DNA of 64,000 nucleotides from assembly GCF_014235185.1 (NCBI RefSeq), contig NZ_CP060131.1, positions 5,401,501 through 5,465,500 of the forward strand, written 5' to 3'. Below are positions 49,645-58,324 of the stretch, one piece after another; position 1 is the stretch's first letter; every line of letters begins with the position of its first letter. Both the position numbers and the translations under genes were made by a program. Source of the DNA: Pseudonocardia petroleophila (GTDB lineage Bacteria > Actinomycetota > Actinomycetes > Mycobacteriales > Pseudonocardiaceae). Under the pieces are notes generated by a model. That model searched no databases. It was not told the origin of the DNA and saw only the letters and a list, made by a program, of their open reading frames with translations.

Positions 49645-49670
49645 CTGATGTCTGTCAGGTCGCAGGTTAC
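49645..49670 (-). promoter_or_regulatory. candidate operator/promoter element, copy 2
   Basis: On the minus strand it reads GTAACCTGCGACCTG and continues to 49645. It matches the element at 16912-16937 at 20 of 26 positions, including GTAACCTG and ACCTG-N-CAG. It lies upstream of the DUF2637/FtsK-like operon, overlapping the possible CTG start. The rest of 49566-49902 shows only the open N-terminal extension of DUF2637 and non-coding phage DNA. Confidence 0.5.
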
Positions 49671-49890
49671 GTTTAAGTCTTCGACCGATCCATCAGTGGA
49701 CGCAGAAACCGTTCCGGCATTCGGGTCGATTCACGAACGCGATACGACAGGCTGTTTCAAGACATTGTTACGTCCGCCAGGCTCGCCGACATGATCTTGG
49801 AGTAGCGTTCGCGGAGCAGCGCGCCCGTCGTTGTCGCTCACTGTGACCGGCCTCCCGGTGTCGGAGATGCGGTCACGGAGAGCAACTGAG

Positions 49891-49896
49891 TACGGT
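49891..49896 (+). promoter_or_regulatory. phage-supplied -10 element for ptpA
   Basis: TACGGT followed by six bases (CGAGGG) and ATG at 49903, the same hexamer and spacing as the displaced original at 14616-14628. This is compatible with leaderless transcription of the ptpA fusion. No clear -35. Confidence 0.45.
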
Positions 49897-49902
49897 CGAG
49901 GG

Positions 49903-50382
49903 ATGGCTGGACTCGATGGGTGCCTGCATGTTGTATTCGTCTGTACCGGCAACATCTGCCGCTCCCCCCTCGCCGAGAAGGTCGTCGCCGCGGAGCTGGA
50001 GCGGGCCGGCCTCGCCGACGGCGTGACCGTCTCCAGCGCGGGCACCGGCGGCTGGCACGTCGGCTCCCCCGCCGACGACCGGGCCGCCGCCCTGCTCCGC
50101 GCCGAGGGCTACCCCGACGAGCACGCGGCCCGCCAGGTCGACGCCGAGCAGCTGGGTGCCGACCTGCTCGTCGCACTGGACCGGTCGCACCTGCGGGCCC
50201 TGCAGCGGATGGTCCCCGAGCCCGACCGCGTCCGCCTGCTGCGCTCGTTCGACCCCGACGCCCCCGAGGGCGCGGAGGTCCCCGACCCCTACTACGGCGA
50301 GGCCGACGGGTTCGCCGAGGTGCTGGCCATGATCCGCGCCGCGACCCCCGGCATCCTCGACTGGGTGCGCGAGAACCGCTGA
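49903..50382 (+). CDS. ptpA: low-molecular-weight protein tyrosine phosphatase, 5' end replaced by prophage
   Basis: A 159-residue phosphatase. The P-loop VCTGNICRSP (Cys nucleophile and Arg; family CX5R(S/T)) follows HVVFV. The acid loop has DPDAPEGAEVPDPYYGEADGF, with the general-acid Asp of the DP(Y) motif. The first eight codons (MAGLDGCL) come from the phage, and bacterial coding resumes after the TTCGTCTG core at 49936-49943. The active site is intact, so the product should be functional with an altered N-terminus and promoter. In mycobacteria the homologue PtpA (Rv2234) acts on host and bacterial tyrosine phosphates. Confidence 0.9.
   Translation: MAGLDGCLHVVFVCTGNICRSPLAEKVVAAELERAGLADGVTVSSAGTGGWHVGSPADDRAAALLRAEGYPDEHAARQVDAEQLGADLLVALDRSHLRALQRMVPEPDRVRLLRSFDPDAPEGAEVPDPYYGEADGFAEVLAMIRAATPGILDWVRENR
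49926..49943 (+). other. attR: prophage attachment site, right (attR)
   Basis: GCATGTTGTATTCGTCTG differs from the left site in two of 18 bases. Bacterial sequence resumes with TACCGGCAACATCTGCCG, the ptpA P-loop codons. The core TTCGTCTG is at 49936-49943. Reconstructing attB gives an uninterrupted VHVVFVCTGNICRS, which confirms the site. Confidence 0.75.
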
Positions 50383-50389
50383 GGCGGCC

Positions 50390-51787
50390 TCAGGGGACGG
50401 TCGCCACCAGCTCGGCCAGCGCGTCGCGCAGCGCACCGGCCAGCACGGCGACGTCGGGCATCGCGTCGCGGTCGGCGGTGAGCCCGTAGTGCATGGCGCC
50501 GTCGTAGGAGGTCACCCCGATCGCGACGGCCTGCCCGCCGGCCAGCGGCACCACCGGGAACATGTCGATCATCCGCGCGCCGAGCGCGTAGAGCGGGCGG
50601 GGCGGGCCGGGCACGTTGGTGATCAGCACGTTGTACAGCTGGCTGGAGTACTGGCTGGTCAGCCGCGCGGCCAGGCTGTGCACGACCGGCGGCGCGAGCC
50701 CGACGAGCCCGATCAGCCGGGCCGCCCCGACCGCCCGTCCGCCGCGCTTGTGCGCCTCCATCGCCCCGCGCACCGCCGACAGCCGGGCCACCGGGTCCTC
50801 CTCGGCCACCGGAAGGTCGACGAAGTACGCGGAGATGCTGTTGCCCGCCGAGCCCGTGCCCGCCGTCCCGGACCGGGCCCGGACCGAGACGGGCACCAGC
50901 GCGCGGACGGTCGTGCCGTGCGTCAGCGGCTCGCCGCGGCTGATCATCCAGCTGCGCAGCGCCCCGGCGACGACGGCCAGCACCACGTCGTTGACGGTGC
51001 CGCCGTGCGCCCTGCGGACGGCGCGGTGGTCGGCGAGCGGGGTGCGCGCGGTCCCGTAGCGGCGCTGCGAGCCGGTGACGGCGTTGAGCGGGTGCACCGG
51101 ACGGGTGCGGGCGGCGGTGCGGCCGGTGTCGAGCGCGGCCTCGACCGTGCGCCCGATCGCGGTCGCCGCGTAGCGGACGTCCCCGAGGATCCGGCCGGTC
51201 ACGTCGAGGGCCAGCTGCGGGCGGCGCAGCGTGTCGATCACCGCCGACGCCGCCAGCTCCAGCCCCCACGGCTCGCGCGCGGGCCGCCAGTCGTCGTCGG
51301 GGGTCGCGCGGGGTTCGGGGGTGAGGTCGAGCAGCACCGCCCCGATGTCGACGGACGCGAGCCCGTCGACCATCGCGTGGTGGGTCTTGGTGACCACCGC
51401 GAGCCGCCCGTCGGCCAGGCCCTCCACCAGGTAGATCTCCCACAGCGGGCGGGAGCGGTCGAGCTGCCGCGACAGCAGCCGCCCGACCAGCTCGTGCAGG
51501 ACCTCCTCGGTGCCCGGCGCGGCGAGCGCGGAGCGCCGCACGTGGTAGGCCAGGTCGAACTCGGGGTCGTCCACCCACACCGGCAGCCCGAGCCGGCCCG
51601 GCACCTCGCGCACCTTCTGCCGGTAGCGCGGCACCAGCCCGAGCCGCTGTCCGATCAGCGCGACGAGCGCGTCGACGTCGAACCCCTCACGGGGCTCGAA
51701 CGTCATCACCCCGCCGACGTGCATCGCCGCCGTGTCGTGCTCGGCGTACAGGAACGAGGCGTCGAGCGGCGAGAGGCGGTCGGGCAC
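50390..51787 (-). CDS. wax ester synthase/diacylglycerol acyltransferase (WS/DGAT)
   Basis: A 465-residue acyltransferase. The catalytic HHxxxDG motif appears as KTHHAMVDGLAS (~134-141). Other family marks are the N-terminal PLDASFLYAE, PLWEIYLVEGL, NDVVLAVVAGALR and a late NVPGP. It transfers acyl groups from CoA to diacylglycerol or alcohols to make storage lipid. It lies between ptpA and a fatty-acid methylation pair. It starts at an ATG at 51787. Confidence 0.92.
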   Translation of the reverse strand: MPDRLSPLDASFLYAEHDTAAMHVGGVMTFEPREGFDVDALVALIGQRLGLVPRYRQKVREVPGRLGLPVWVDDPEFDLAYHVRRSALAAPGTEEVLHELVGRLLSRQLDRSRPLWEIYLVEGLADGRLAVVTKTHHAMVDGLASVDIGAVLLDLTPEPRATPDDDWRPAREPWGLELAASAVIDTLRRPQLALDVTGRILGDVRYAATAIGRTVEAALDTGRTAARTRPVHPLNAVTGSQRRYGTARTPLADHRAVRRAHGGTVNDVVLAVVAGALRSWMISRGEPLTHGTTVRALVPVSVRARSGTAGTGSAGNSISAYFVDLPVAEEDPVARLSAVRGAMEAHKRGGRAVGAARLIGLVGLAPPVVHSLAARLTSQYSSQLYNVLITNVPGPPRPLYALGARMIDMFPVVPLAGGQAVAIGVTSYDGAMHYGLTADRDAMPDVAVLAGALRDALAELVATVP

Positions 51788-51811
51788 GGTGGAGTCCTAC
51801 CACTCCGGCCG

Positions 51812-53041
51812 TCACCACCCCCGCAGCGGGAAGCCGGAACGGCCGTCGCCGTGCACCCGCTCACCGAGCACCTGGTGCAGCTGGATGTTGTCGCGCTCGA
51901 ACCCGAGCCGGCATGCGGCCATGTAGAGCCGCCACACCTTCGCCTTGCCGACGCCGACCTCCGCCACCGCCTCGTCCCAGTGCGCCTCGAGGTTGTCGCC
52001 CCACCCGTGCAGGGTCCGCGCGTAGTGCTCGCGGAAGTTCTCCTCGTGGCGGATCTCGAACCCGGCGTCGTTCATCGTCGAGATCACGTGGCCGACGGTG
52101 TGCAGCTCGCCGTCGGGGAAGATGTAGCGGCCGATGAACGGGTCGAGCCGGCGCGCGGGCGTGCGCGACTCGGTGATGCAGTGGTTGAGCAGGCGCCCGC
52201 CGGGCCGCAGCCGCGCGTGCAGCGAGGCGAAGTAGCGCGGCAGCTGCGCGCGTCCGATGTGCTCGGTCAGCCCGATCGAGCTGATCGCGTCGAACTCGGT
52301 CTCCGGGGCGTCGCGGTAGTCGACGTGGCGCACCTCGGCGAGCCCGTCGAGGCCGCGGCGGGTGATCTCGGCCTGCGCCCAGGCCGCCTGGTTGGCCGAG
52401 AGCGTCACCCCCAGCGCCTTGACGCCGTGCTCCGCGGCCGCGTGCATGACCATGCCGCCCCAGCCGCAGCCGACGTCGAGCAGGCGCATGCCCGGCTCCA
52501 GCGCCAGCTTCTGCGACACCAGCTCGTGCTTCTCGGCCTGCGCCTCCTCCAGCGTGGCCGTGGCCGTCGGGTACACCGCGCAGGTGTAGGCCATCGACGG
52601 CCCGAGGACCCACTCGTAGAAGGCGTTGGACACGTCGTAGTGGTGGGAGATGACCTTGCGGTCGCGCGCCTTCGAGTGCAGCCGGCCCGGCGGGACGAAC
52701 TCGAACTCCGGCGGCGGCATCCGGTGCTTGAGCCACACCGGCACGAGCTGGCGCGCCAACCTGATCCGCTGCGCGCGCGGGATGTCGTGCAGGATCACGT
52801 CCGGCATCGCGGCGAGGATCCCGTAGAGCTCGCCCTCGACCTCGATCTCCCCCGTGACGTACCCCCGCGCGAGCCCGAGCGTGCCCGGCGCCGTCACCAG
52901 CCGGGCCATCGCCCGCGGTGAGGTGATCCGGATCGCCGCCTCGGCGCTGTCGGGCCCCGCCTTGCTGCCGTCGTAGCCGATGATCCGCACCGGAACGTCG
53001 GCACCGAGGACACTCGAGATGATCTCTGCGACCTGCATCAT
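51812..53041 (-). CDS. SAM-dependent fatty-acid methyltransferase (CFA synthase family, TmsB/BfaB-like)
   Basis: 409 residues. An N-terminal lipid-binding extension (ITSPRAMARLVTAPGTLGLARGYVTGEIEVEGEL) precedes the Rossmann methyltransferase with the SAM loop LDVGCGWGGM (~182-191) and SNAFYEWVLG, HYDVS and GLTEHIG. This is the cyclopropane-fatty-acyl-phospholipid synthase family. Coupled by a four-base overlap to an FAD oxidoreductase, it resembles the two-enzyme system that makes 10-methylene and then 10-methyl fatty acids (tuberculostearic acid). It acts on membrane phospholipid oleoyl chains. Confidence 0.85.
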   Translation of the reverse strand: MMQVAEIISSVLGADVPVRIIGYDGSKAGPDSAEAAIRITSPRAMARLVTAPGTLGLARGYVTGEIEVEGELYGILAAMPDVILHDIPRAQRIRLARQLVPVWLKHRMPPPEFEFVPPGRLHSKARDRKVISHHYDVSNAFYEWVLGPSMAYTCAVYPTATATLEEAQAEKHELVSQKLALEPGMRLLDVGCGWGGMVMHAAAEHGVKALGVTLSANQAAWAQAEITRRGLDGLAEVRHVDYRDAPETEFDAISSIGLTEHIGRAQLPRYFASLHARLRPGGRLLNHCITESRTPARRLDPFIGRYIFPDGELHTVGHVISTMNDAGFEIRHEENFREHYARTLHGWGDNLEAHWDEAVAEVGVGKAKVWRLYMAACRLGFERDNIQLHQVLGERVHGDGRSGFPLRGW

Positions 53042-54417
53042 GGCCTCCCCGTGACCTTGGTGTAGAGGTCGGGCAGCCTGCCGTCCGGGTCGTAGCGATC
53101 CTTGAGCGTCCGGTAGGCGGGCCCGTTGTAGTGCTGCCAGAACTCAGGCTCGTCGTAGTGCACCGTGGAGTACAGCGACTTGTGGCCCCCGAGCTCGGCG
53201 ACAAGGTCCTCCACGCGTCTGTTGTGGCCCTCCGGGTCCCCCGGGACCTCGGGCACGGTCGACCAGAACCCCACGTTGACGTAGAGCTCGTGGGGCTTCA
53301 TCGGGTACAGCGGCCAGGTGCGCTCGCCGCGCAGCGTCAGCGGGCACAGCCAGACCGGCTCGATGCCGACGTCGCGCTGGAACGCGTCGAGGAACTCCGG
53401 GAGCCGCTCCACCGGGATCTCGACGTCCTGGATCACCGGCTCCTCCTGCGGCTGCCGCAGCAGGCTGCGGATCCGCGAGGAGAACCTCGTGCGGCGGTCG
53501 AGCGCCACGATCCGGCGGTACACGTCGGACCGCCGGTAGCGGCCCGGCCACACGCGGCGGACCAGCGGGTGCTGGGCGCCGAGTGCCGCGGAGCACCAGA
53601 ACCAGTCGGTGTCCCAGCGCCACAGGTAGTCGTGGATGGTCAGGTGGTCGGTCCTGCGCTCGCGCACGGACCTGTAGAACACCTGCTGTCCGGTGTAGTC
53701 GCTGACGCCGGGGCCGGGGTCGTCGGTCAGGTGCGCCAGCGTCAGGTACTGCTCGTCGCGGGTGAACACGACGCCGTCGACGAAGTCGGCGTCGGACGCG
53801 CACGCCTCGCGGATCGCCTCGACCAGGTCCCCCGTCGCGACGCGCCGGTGCTCCAGCCGCACGTACGGCGTGACCGGCAGCAGGTCGATCTCCAGCCGCA
53901 GGGCGTACCCGAGCGTGGCGTAGGAGTTCGCGAACCCGGCGAACAGGTCGGCGTGCTCGCCGTCGGGCCGGGCGGTGACCAGCTCCCCGTTCGGCAGCAG
54001 CACGTCCATCTCGCGCACCGACTCGTGCGGCAGGCCGTGCCGGAACGACGTCGACTCGATCCCCAGGCCCGTGACGGCCCCGCCGAGGGTGATGGTCTTG
54101 AGCTGCGGCACGACGAGCGGCATCAGGCCGTGCGCGAGCGTGACGTCGACGAGGTGCTCGTAGGTGGTCATGCCCTGCACCTGCGCGGTGCGCGCGACCG
54201 GGTCGACCTCGATCACGCCGGTGAACGCCGACGTGTCGAGCCTGCGGTCGTCGGCGCCGCCGGTGCCGAACCGGAACAGGTTGGAGGTGCGCTTGCCCAG
54301 CCGCACCCGCTCCCCCGGCGGCACGGCCCGGTACTGCCGCACGAGCTCGGCGACGGCGGCGTCGTGCACGGCGCGGGGGACGGTGGGCGGGGAGGTGACG
54401 TGCAGCCCGGCGCTCAT
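53038..54417 (-). CDS. FAD-binding oxidoreductase (TmsA/BfaA-like)
   Basis: 459 residues with a PCMH-type FAD domain. The N-terminal SNLFRFG..DDRRLDTSAFTGVIEVDPVARTAQVQGMTTYEHLVDVTLAHGLMPLVVPQLKTITLGGAVTGLGIESTSFRHG pattern (read in segments) places the flavin loop at ~95-125. The C-terminal cap ends in SLYSTVHYDEPEFWQHYNG. It is like DHCR24/Rv0449c-type reductases. The partner gene overlaps its stop, supporting reduction of a methylene fatty-acid intermediate. Confidence 0.85.
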   Translation of the reverse strand: MSAGLHVTSPPTVPRAVHDAAVAELVRQYRAVPPGERVRLGKRTSNLFRFGTGGADDRRLDTSAFTGVIEVDPVARTAQVQGMTTYEHLVDVTLAHGLMPLVVPQLKTITLGGAVTGLGIESTSFRHGLPHESVREMDVLLPNGELVTARPDGEHADLFAGFANSYATLGYALRLEIDLLPVTPYVRLEHRRVATGDLVEAIREACASDADFVDGVVFTRDEQYLTLAHLTDDPGPGVSDYTGQQVFYRSVRERRTDHLTIHDYLWRWDTDWFWCSAALGAQHPLVRRVWPGRYRRSDVYRRIVALDRRTRFSSRIRSLLRQPQEEPVIQDVEIPVERLPEFLDAFQRDVGIEPVWLCPLTLRGERTWPLYPMKPHELYVNVGFWSTVPEVPGDPEGHNRRVEDLVAELGGHKSLYSTVHYDEPEFWQHYNGPAYRTLKDRYDPDGRLPDLYTKVTGRP

Positions 54418-54549
54418 GTCGAGGGACGCTAGTACTCCGGTGCCGCACTGCCCACCCCGTTGGACAGGGCTGATTCGTCACATCGGAGTGACGGCAGGGT
54501 CATCGGGCCACGCGGCCGCTCCCCTGTGGACGCCGGGGGCGGGTCCGGG

Positions 54550-55524
54550 TCAGCGGCGGGCGCGCACCAGGCCCGGGAGGGCGGACAGGCCGGTCGTCGG
54601 GTGGAACGCCTCGGCCGCGGCGGTGAGGGCCCCGTGCTCGGACCCCGTCAGCACGATGTCGGCGGCCGCGGCGTTGCGCTCCACCTGGGCGACGCTCGAC
54701 GCCCCCGGGATCGCGACGACGTTCGGGAAGTGCACCAGCCAGGCCAGTGCGATCTGGGCGGGCGTGGCGTCGTGGGCCGAGGCGACGTCGCGCAGCAGGT
54801 CGAGCAGCGGGGCGGCGGCGGCCATGTTCTCCGGCAGGAACATCGCGTTGGTCGCCCGCACACCCCCGCTCGGGCGGTGGTCGGCCCCGTAGCGCCCGGA
54901 CAGCAGGCCCTGGGCCAGCGGGCTGTAGGCCATCACGATGTGCCCGGTGCGCTGCGCCCACGGCAGCATCTCGGCCATCGGGTCGCGCGAGACCAGGCTG
55001 AACTGCACCTGGTTGGACAGGATCCGCTGCCCTCCCCTGGCGCCCTCCGCCCGCTGCCAGCGCTTGAGGGAGTAGTTGGAGACCCCCACCTCGTCGATCA
55101 CGCCGACGTCGCGCAGCGCCTGCATCCCGCGCATCGTCGTGGCGTCGCCGACGACCGGGTTGGGCTGGTGCACCTGGTAGAGGTCGATCTGGCGGACGCC
55201 GAGCCGCTGCGCGCTCGCCACGCCCCGCTGCTGCACGATCGCGGCCGTCGGCATCACCGGGAAGACCTTCGACGCCACGACGACGTCGTCGGTGCCGCCG
55301 GAGTCCTTCAGCGCCTTCCCGAGGATCCGCTCGCTGCGCCCGAAGCCGTAGACCTCGGCGGTGTCGAACACCGTGATCCCCAGCTCCCGGGCCCGCGCGA
55401 CGATCCGCGCGGCCTCCCCGTCGGCGTAGTCGGTGCCGTAGCCCCACTCACGGGACCCGAACTGCCACGTGCCCAGGCCGATGACGGAGTAGGGCTTGGC
55501 GGTGGCGATGTCGAGATGGCGCAT
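54550..55524 (-). CDS. aldo/keto reductase
   Basis: A 324-residue (beta/alpha)8 NADPH-dependent reductase. The tetrad includes the Asp in VFDTAEVYGFGRSE, the Tyr of the same segment, the Lys in VVVASKVF and the His in YQVHQPNP. The late VAIPGASSVAQVERN motif binds the cofactor. The substrate is unknown. It stands alone between the FAD oxidoreductase and the PhaC-like gene on the same strand. Confidence 0.9.
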   Translation of the reverse strand: MRHLDIATAKPYSVIGLGTWQFGSREWGYGTDYADGEAARIVARARELGITVFDTAEVYGFGRSERILGKALKDSGGTDDVVVASKVFPVMPTAAIVQQRGVASAQRLGVRQIDLYQVHQPNPVVGDATTMRGMQALRDVGVIDEVGVSNYSLKRWQRAEGARGGQRILSNQVQFSLVSRDPMAEMLPWAQRTGHIVMAYSPLAQGLLSGRYGADHRPSGGVRATNAMFLPENMAAAAPLLDLLRDVASAHDATPAQIALAWLVHFPNVVAIPGASSVAQVERNAAAADIVLTGSEHGALTAAAEAFHPTTGLSALPGLVRARR

Positions 55525-55542
55525 GCCCCCGTTGTACCCGGA

Positions 55543-56598
55543 TCAGGTGTGCTCGGTCAGGAACTCGTCGAGGAACACCCAGGTCGACGTGCGGGCGCGA
55601 CGACCGGTCAGCACCCCGAGGTGACCGCCCGGAGCGCTCTCGAACCGGACGTCCGGTGAGCCGGTGAGCAGCTCCGCCACGCGCTCGACCGCGGCCAGCG
55701 GCGCGATCACGTCGTTCCGCCCCCCGACGACCAGCACGGGCACGTCGATCTCCTTGAGCGCGATGGTGCGCCCGGCGAGGTCGAGGGTGCCGTCGGCGAG
55801 GTCGTTGCTGCGCAGCAGCAGGTGGTAGATCTGCCCGAACACGCGGCCGGGGTAGCCGTGCATGTGGGTCATCATGTGGTCGACGGCCTCGATCTGGGCC
55901 AGGCAGTCGCGGTCGTCGAGCCGCGAGAGGACCGTCAGCGGCTTGGTGACGAGCCGGTCGACCGCCGTCAGCTGGAACGCCCAGCTCACCAGCGGCGCCG
56001 GGAAGCTGCCGATGGCCTGGTAGACCGCCGAGAGCCCGAGCCCGCCGGTGACGGCCGCGAGCGGGCGCAGCGGGGCCACCAGCGGCACCGCGGCGATGTC
56101 GATCGGGCTGCCGATCACCGACAGCGTGTGGATGGGCAGCGTCACGTCGGCCGCGGTGGCGAGCAGGCAGAAGATCCCGCCCAGCGACCACCCCAGCAGG
56201 TCGACGCCGTCGGCGCCGGTGTCCGCGCAGGTGTCGCGGACCGCGCGCGGCACCACGTCGTCGACCCAGTGCTCCATGCCCAGCGCGCGGTCGGCGAAGC
56301 GGATCGGGCCGTAGTCGACGAGGAACACGGTGCGCCCGGTGGCCAGCAGGTGCTGCACGAGCGAGCAGCCGCGGCGCAGGTCGTAGGCGAAGTCGGGGGC
56401 CCCCAGCGGCGGCACCAGCAGCACCGGCGGGGCGTCGAGCACCGGCACGCCGGCCAGCGGGCGGTAGCGGTACAGCGTGGCCGCCGGCGAGCCGGTGATG
56501 GCGTCGCGCGGCATGCGCCGCAGGTCGGCGACACCCCCGCGCACCGCCTTGTCGACGGCGTTGACCGCTGCGGCGGGGATCCGGTCGACCAGGCTCAC
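55543..56598 (-). CDS. PhaC-like alpha/beta hydrolase
   Basis: 351 residues from a GTG at 56598. VLLVPPLGAPDFAYDLRRGCSLVQHLL and FLVDYGPIRFADR are followed by the nucleophile elbow LLGWSLGGIF. Then come VLVVGGRNDVIAP (catalytic Asp) and a terminal GGHLGVL (His). This is the order seen in class III polyhydroxyalkanoate synthase-like hydrolases. The Cys of true PHA synthases (G.CxGG) is replaced by Ser, so hydrolase or acyltransferase activity is more likely. Divergent from the acyl-CoA dehydrogenase. Confidence 0.8.
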   Translation of the reverse strand: MSLVDRIPAAAVNAVDKAVRGGVADLRRMPRDAITGSPAATLYRYRPLAGVPVLDAPPVLLVPPLGAPDFAYDLRRGCSLVQHLLATGRTVFLVDYGPIRFADRALGMEHWVDDVVPRAVRDTCADTGADGVDLLGWSLGGIFCLLATAADVTLPIHTLSVIGSPIDIAAVPLVAPLRPLAAVTGGLGLSAVYQAIGSFPAPLVSWAFQLTAVDRLVTKPLTVLSRLDDRDCLAQIEAVDHMMTHMHGYPGRVFGQIYHLLLRSNDLADGTLDLAGRTIALKEIDVPVLVVGGRNDVIAPLAAVERVAELLTGSPDVRFESAPGGHLGVLTGRRARTSTWVFLDEFLTEHT

Positions 56599-56703
56599 CC
56601 CGACGACCCTAGTCGTCCGCGTCCCCGGCCGCGGCCCGCGCGGGCCGTCGTCGGCACCGGCGAGCCGTTCCCGGTTACCGGCCGGTATGTGAGACTGGCG
56701 GCC

Positions 56704-57849
<1,146 letters not shown>

Positions 57850-57856
57850 GCGCGCC

Positions 57857-58324
57857 TCAGCGGCCGGCGCAGACGCGCTCGATCTCGGTGACGGCGGCCA
57901 GGATCCGCTGCGCGTCGAGCTGCACGGCGTCCCGGGCGGCGTTGCCGTCCGGGCCCAGCTGCTCCCGCCCCTGGGCGTCGAGGTCGTCGATGGCGGCGAC
58001 GAGCTCGGCCTGGGCGGCGACGATCTCCGGGTCGGTGACGCCCCCGGTGGTGGCCACCTGACGCGCGCCGAGCAGCAGCACCGCGACCCCGGCCGGCAGC
58101 ACCGGCATCCGGGTCATCGCGTCGGCGGCCTGGCGCACCACCGACTGGGAGTCGGTGTAGTCCTCGCAGACGACGTCCTCGGGCGTCGCGGCGACGGCGC
58201 CCGAGGGACCCGGCGCGGCGCTCGCGGGAGCGGGCGCCTCGGGGGCGGGGGCGGCGGTGCTGCAGCCGGCGAGCACGCTCAGGGCGGCGAGGGTCGTGAC
58301 GAGGGCGATGGCGGGGCGCTTCAT
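57857..58324 (-). CDS. putative lipoprotein (155 aa)
   Basis: The signal peptide has a lipobox LAGCS (Cys ~20), followed by an Ala/Pro-rich linker. The mature helical domain has cysteines at VVCEDY and the terminal VCAGR that may form a disulfide. The ATG overlaps the PPK2 stop. The function is unknown. Confidence 0.75.
   Translation of the reverse strand: MKRPAIALVTTLAALSVLAGCSTAAPAPEAPAPASAAPGPSGAVAATPEDVVCEDYTDSQSVVRQAADAMTRMPVLPAGVAVLLLGARQVATTGGVTDPEIVAAQAELVAAIDDLDAQGREQLGPDGNAARDAVQLDAQRILAAVTEIERVCAGR

Larger units (their letters stand above)
14640..49943. mobile_element. 35.3-kb siphovirus prophage with serine integrase and conjugative-type DNA translocase
   Basis: Bounded by the TTCGTCTG core repeat. 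Left to right it contains the integrase, an early region of small unknown genes, HNH and endonuclease VII-like nucleases, terminase, portal, fibre-like genes, scaffold, capsid, connectors, tail tube, chaperones with a slippery site, tape measure, tail-tip and fibre genes. A minus-strand DUF2637 + FtsK-like pair follows. All structural genes read without obvious interruption, so it may be an active prophage. No repressor, replication module or separate endolysin was recognised. Confidence 0.9.

Noticed and set aside
49843..49876. GTGACCG/CGGTCAC inverted repeat before ptpA
   Set aside because: Seven-bp arms with a 20-nt spacer; could be chance in this composition and has no second copy in the window.
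14640..49943. tRNA genes or CRISPR arrays within the prophage or flanks
   Set aside because: No tRNA-like cloverleaf or T-loop sequence and no regularly spaced repeats were found; integration is in a protein gene instead.
49731..50045. Minus-strand frame across attR and the ptpA start
   Set aside because: It crosses the phage-bacterium junction and is opposite the ptpA P-loop, so it is a shadow.
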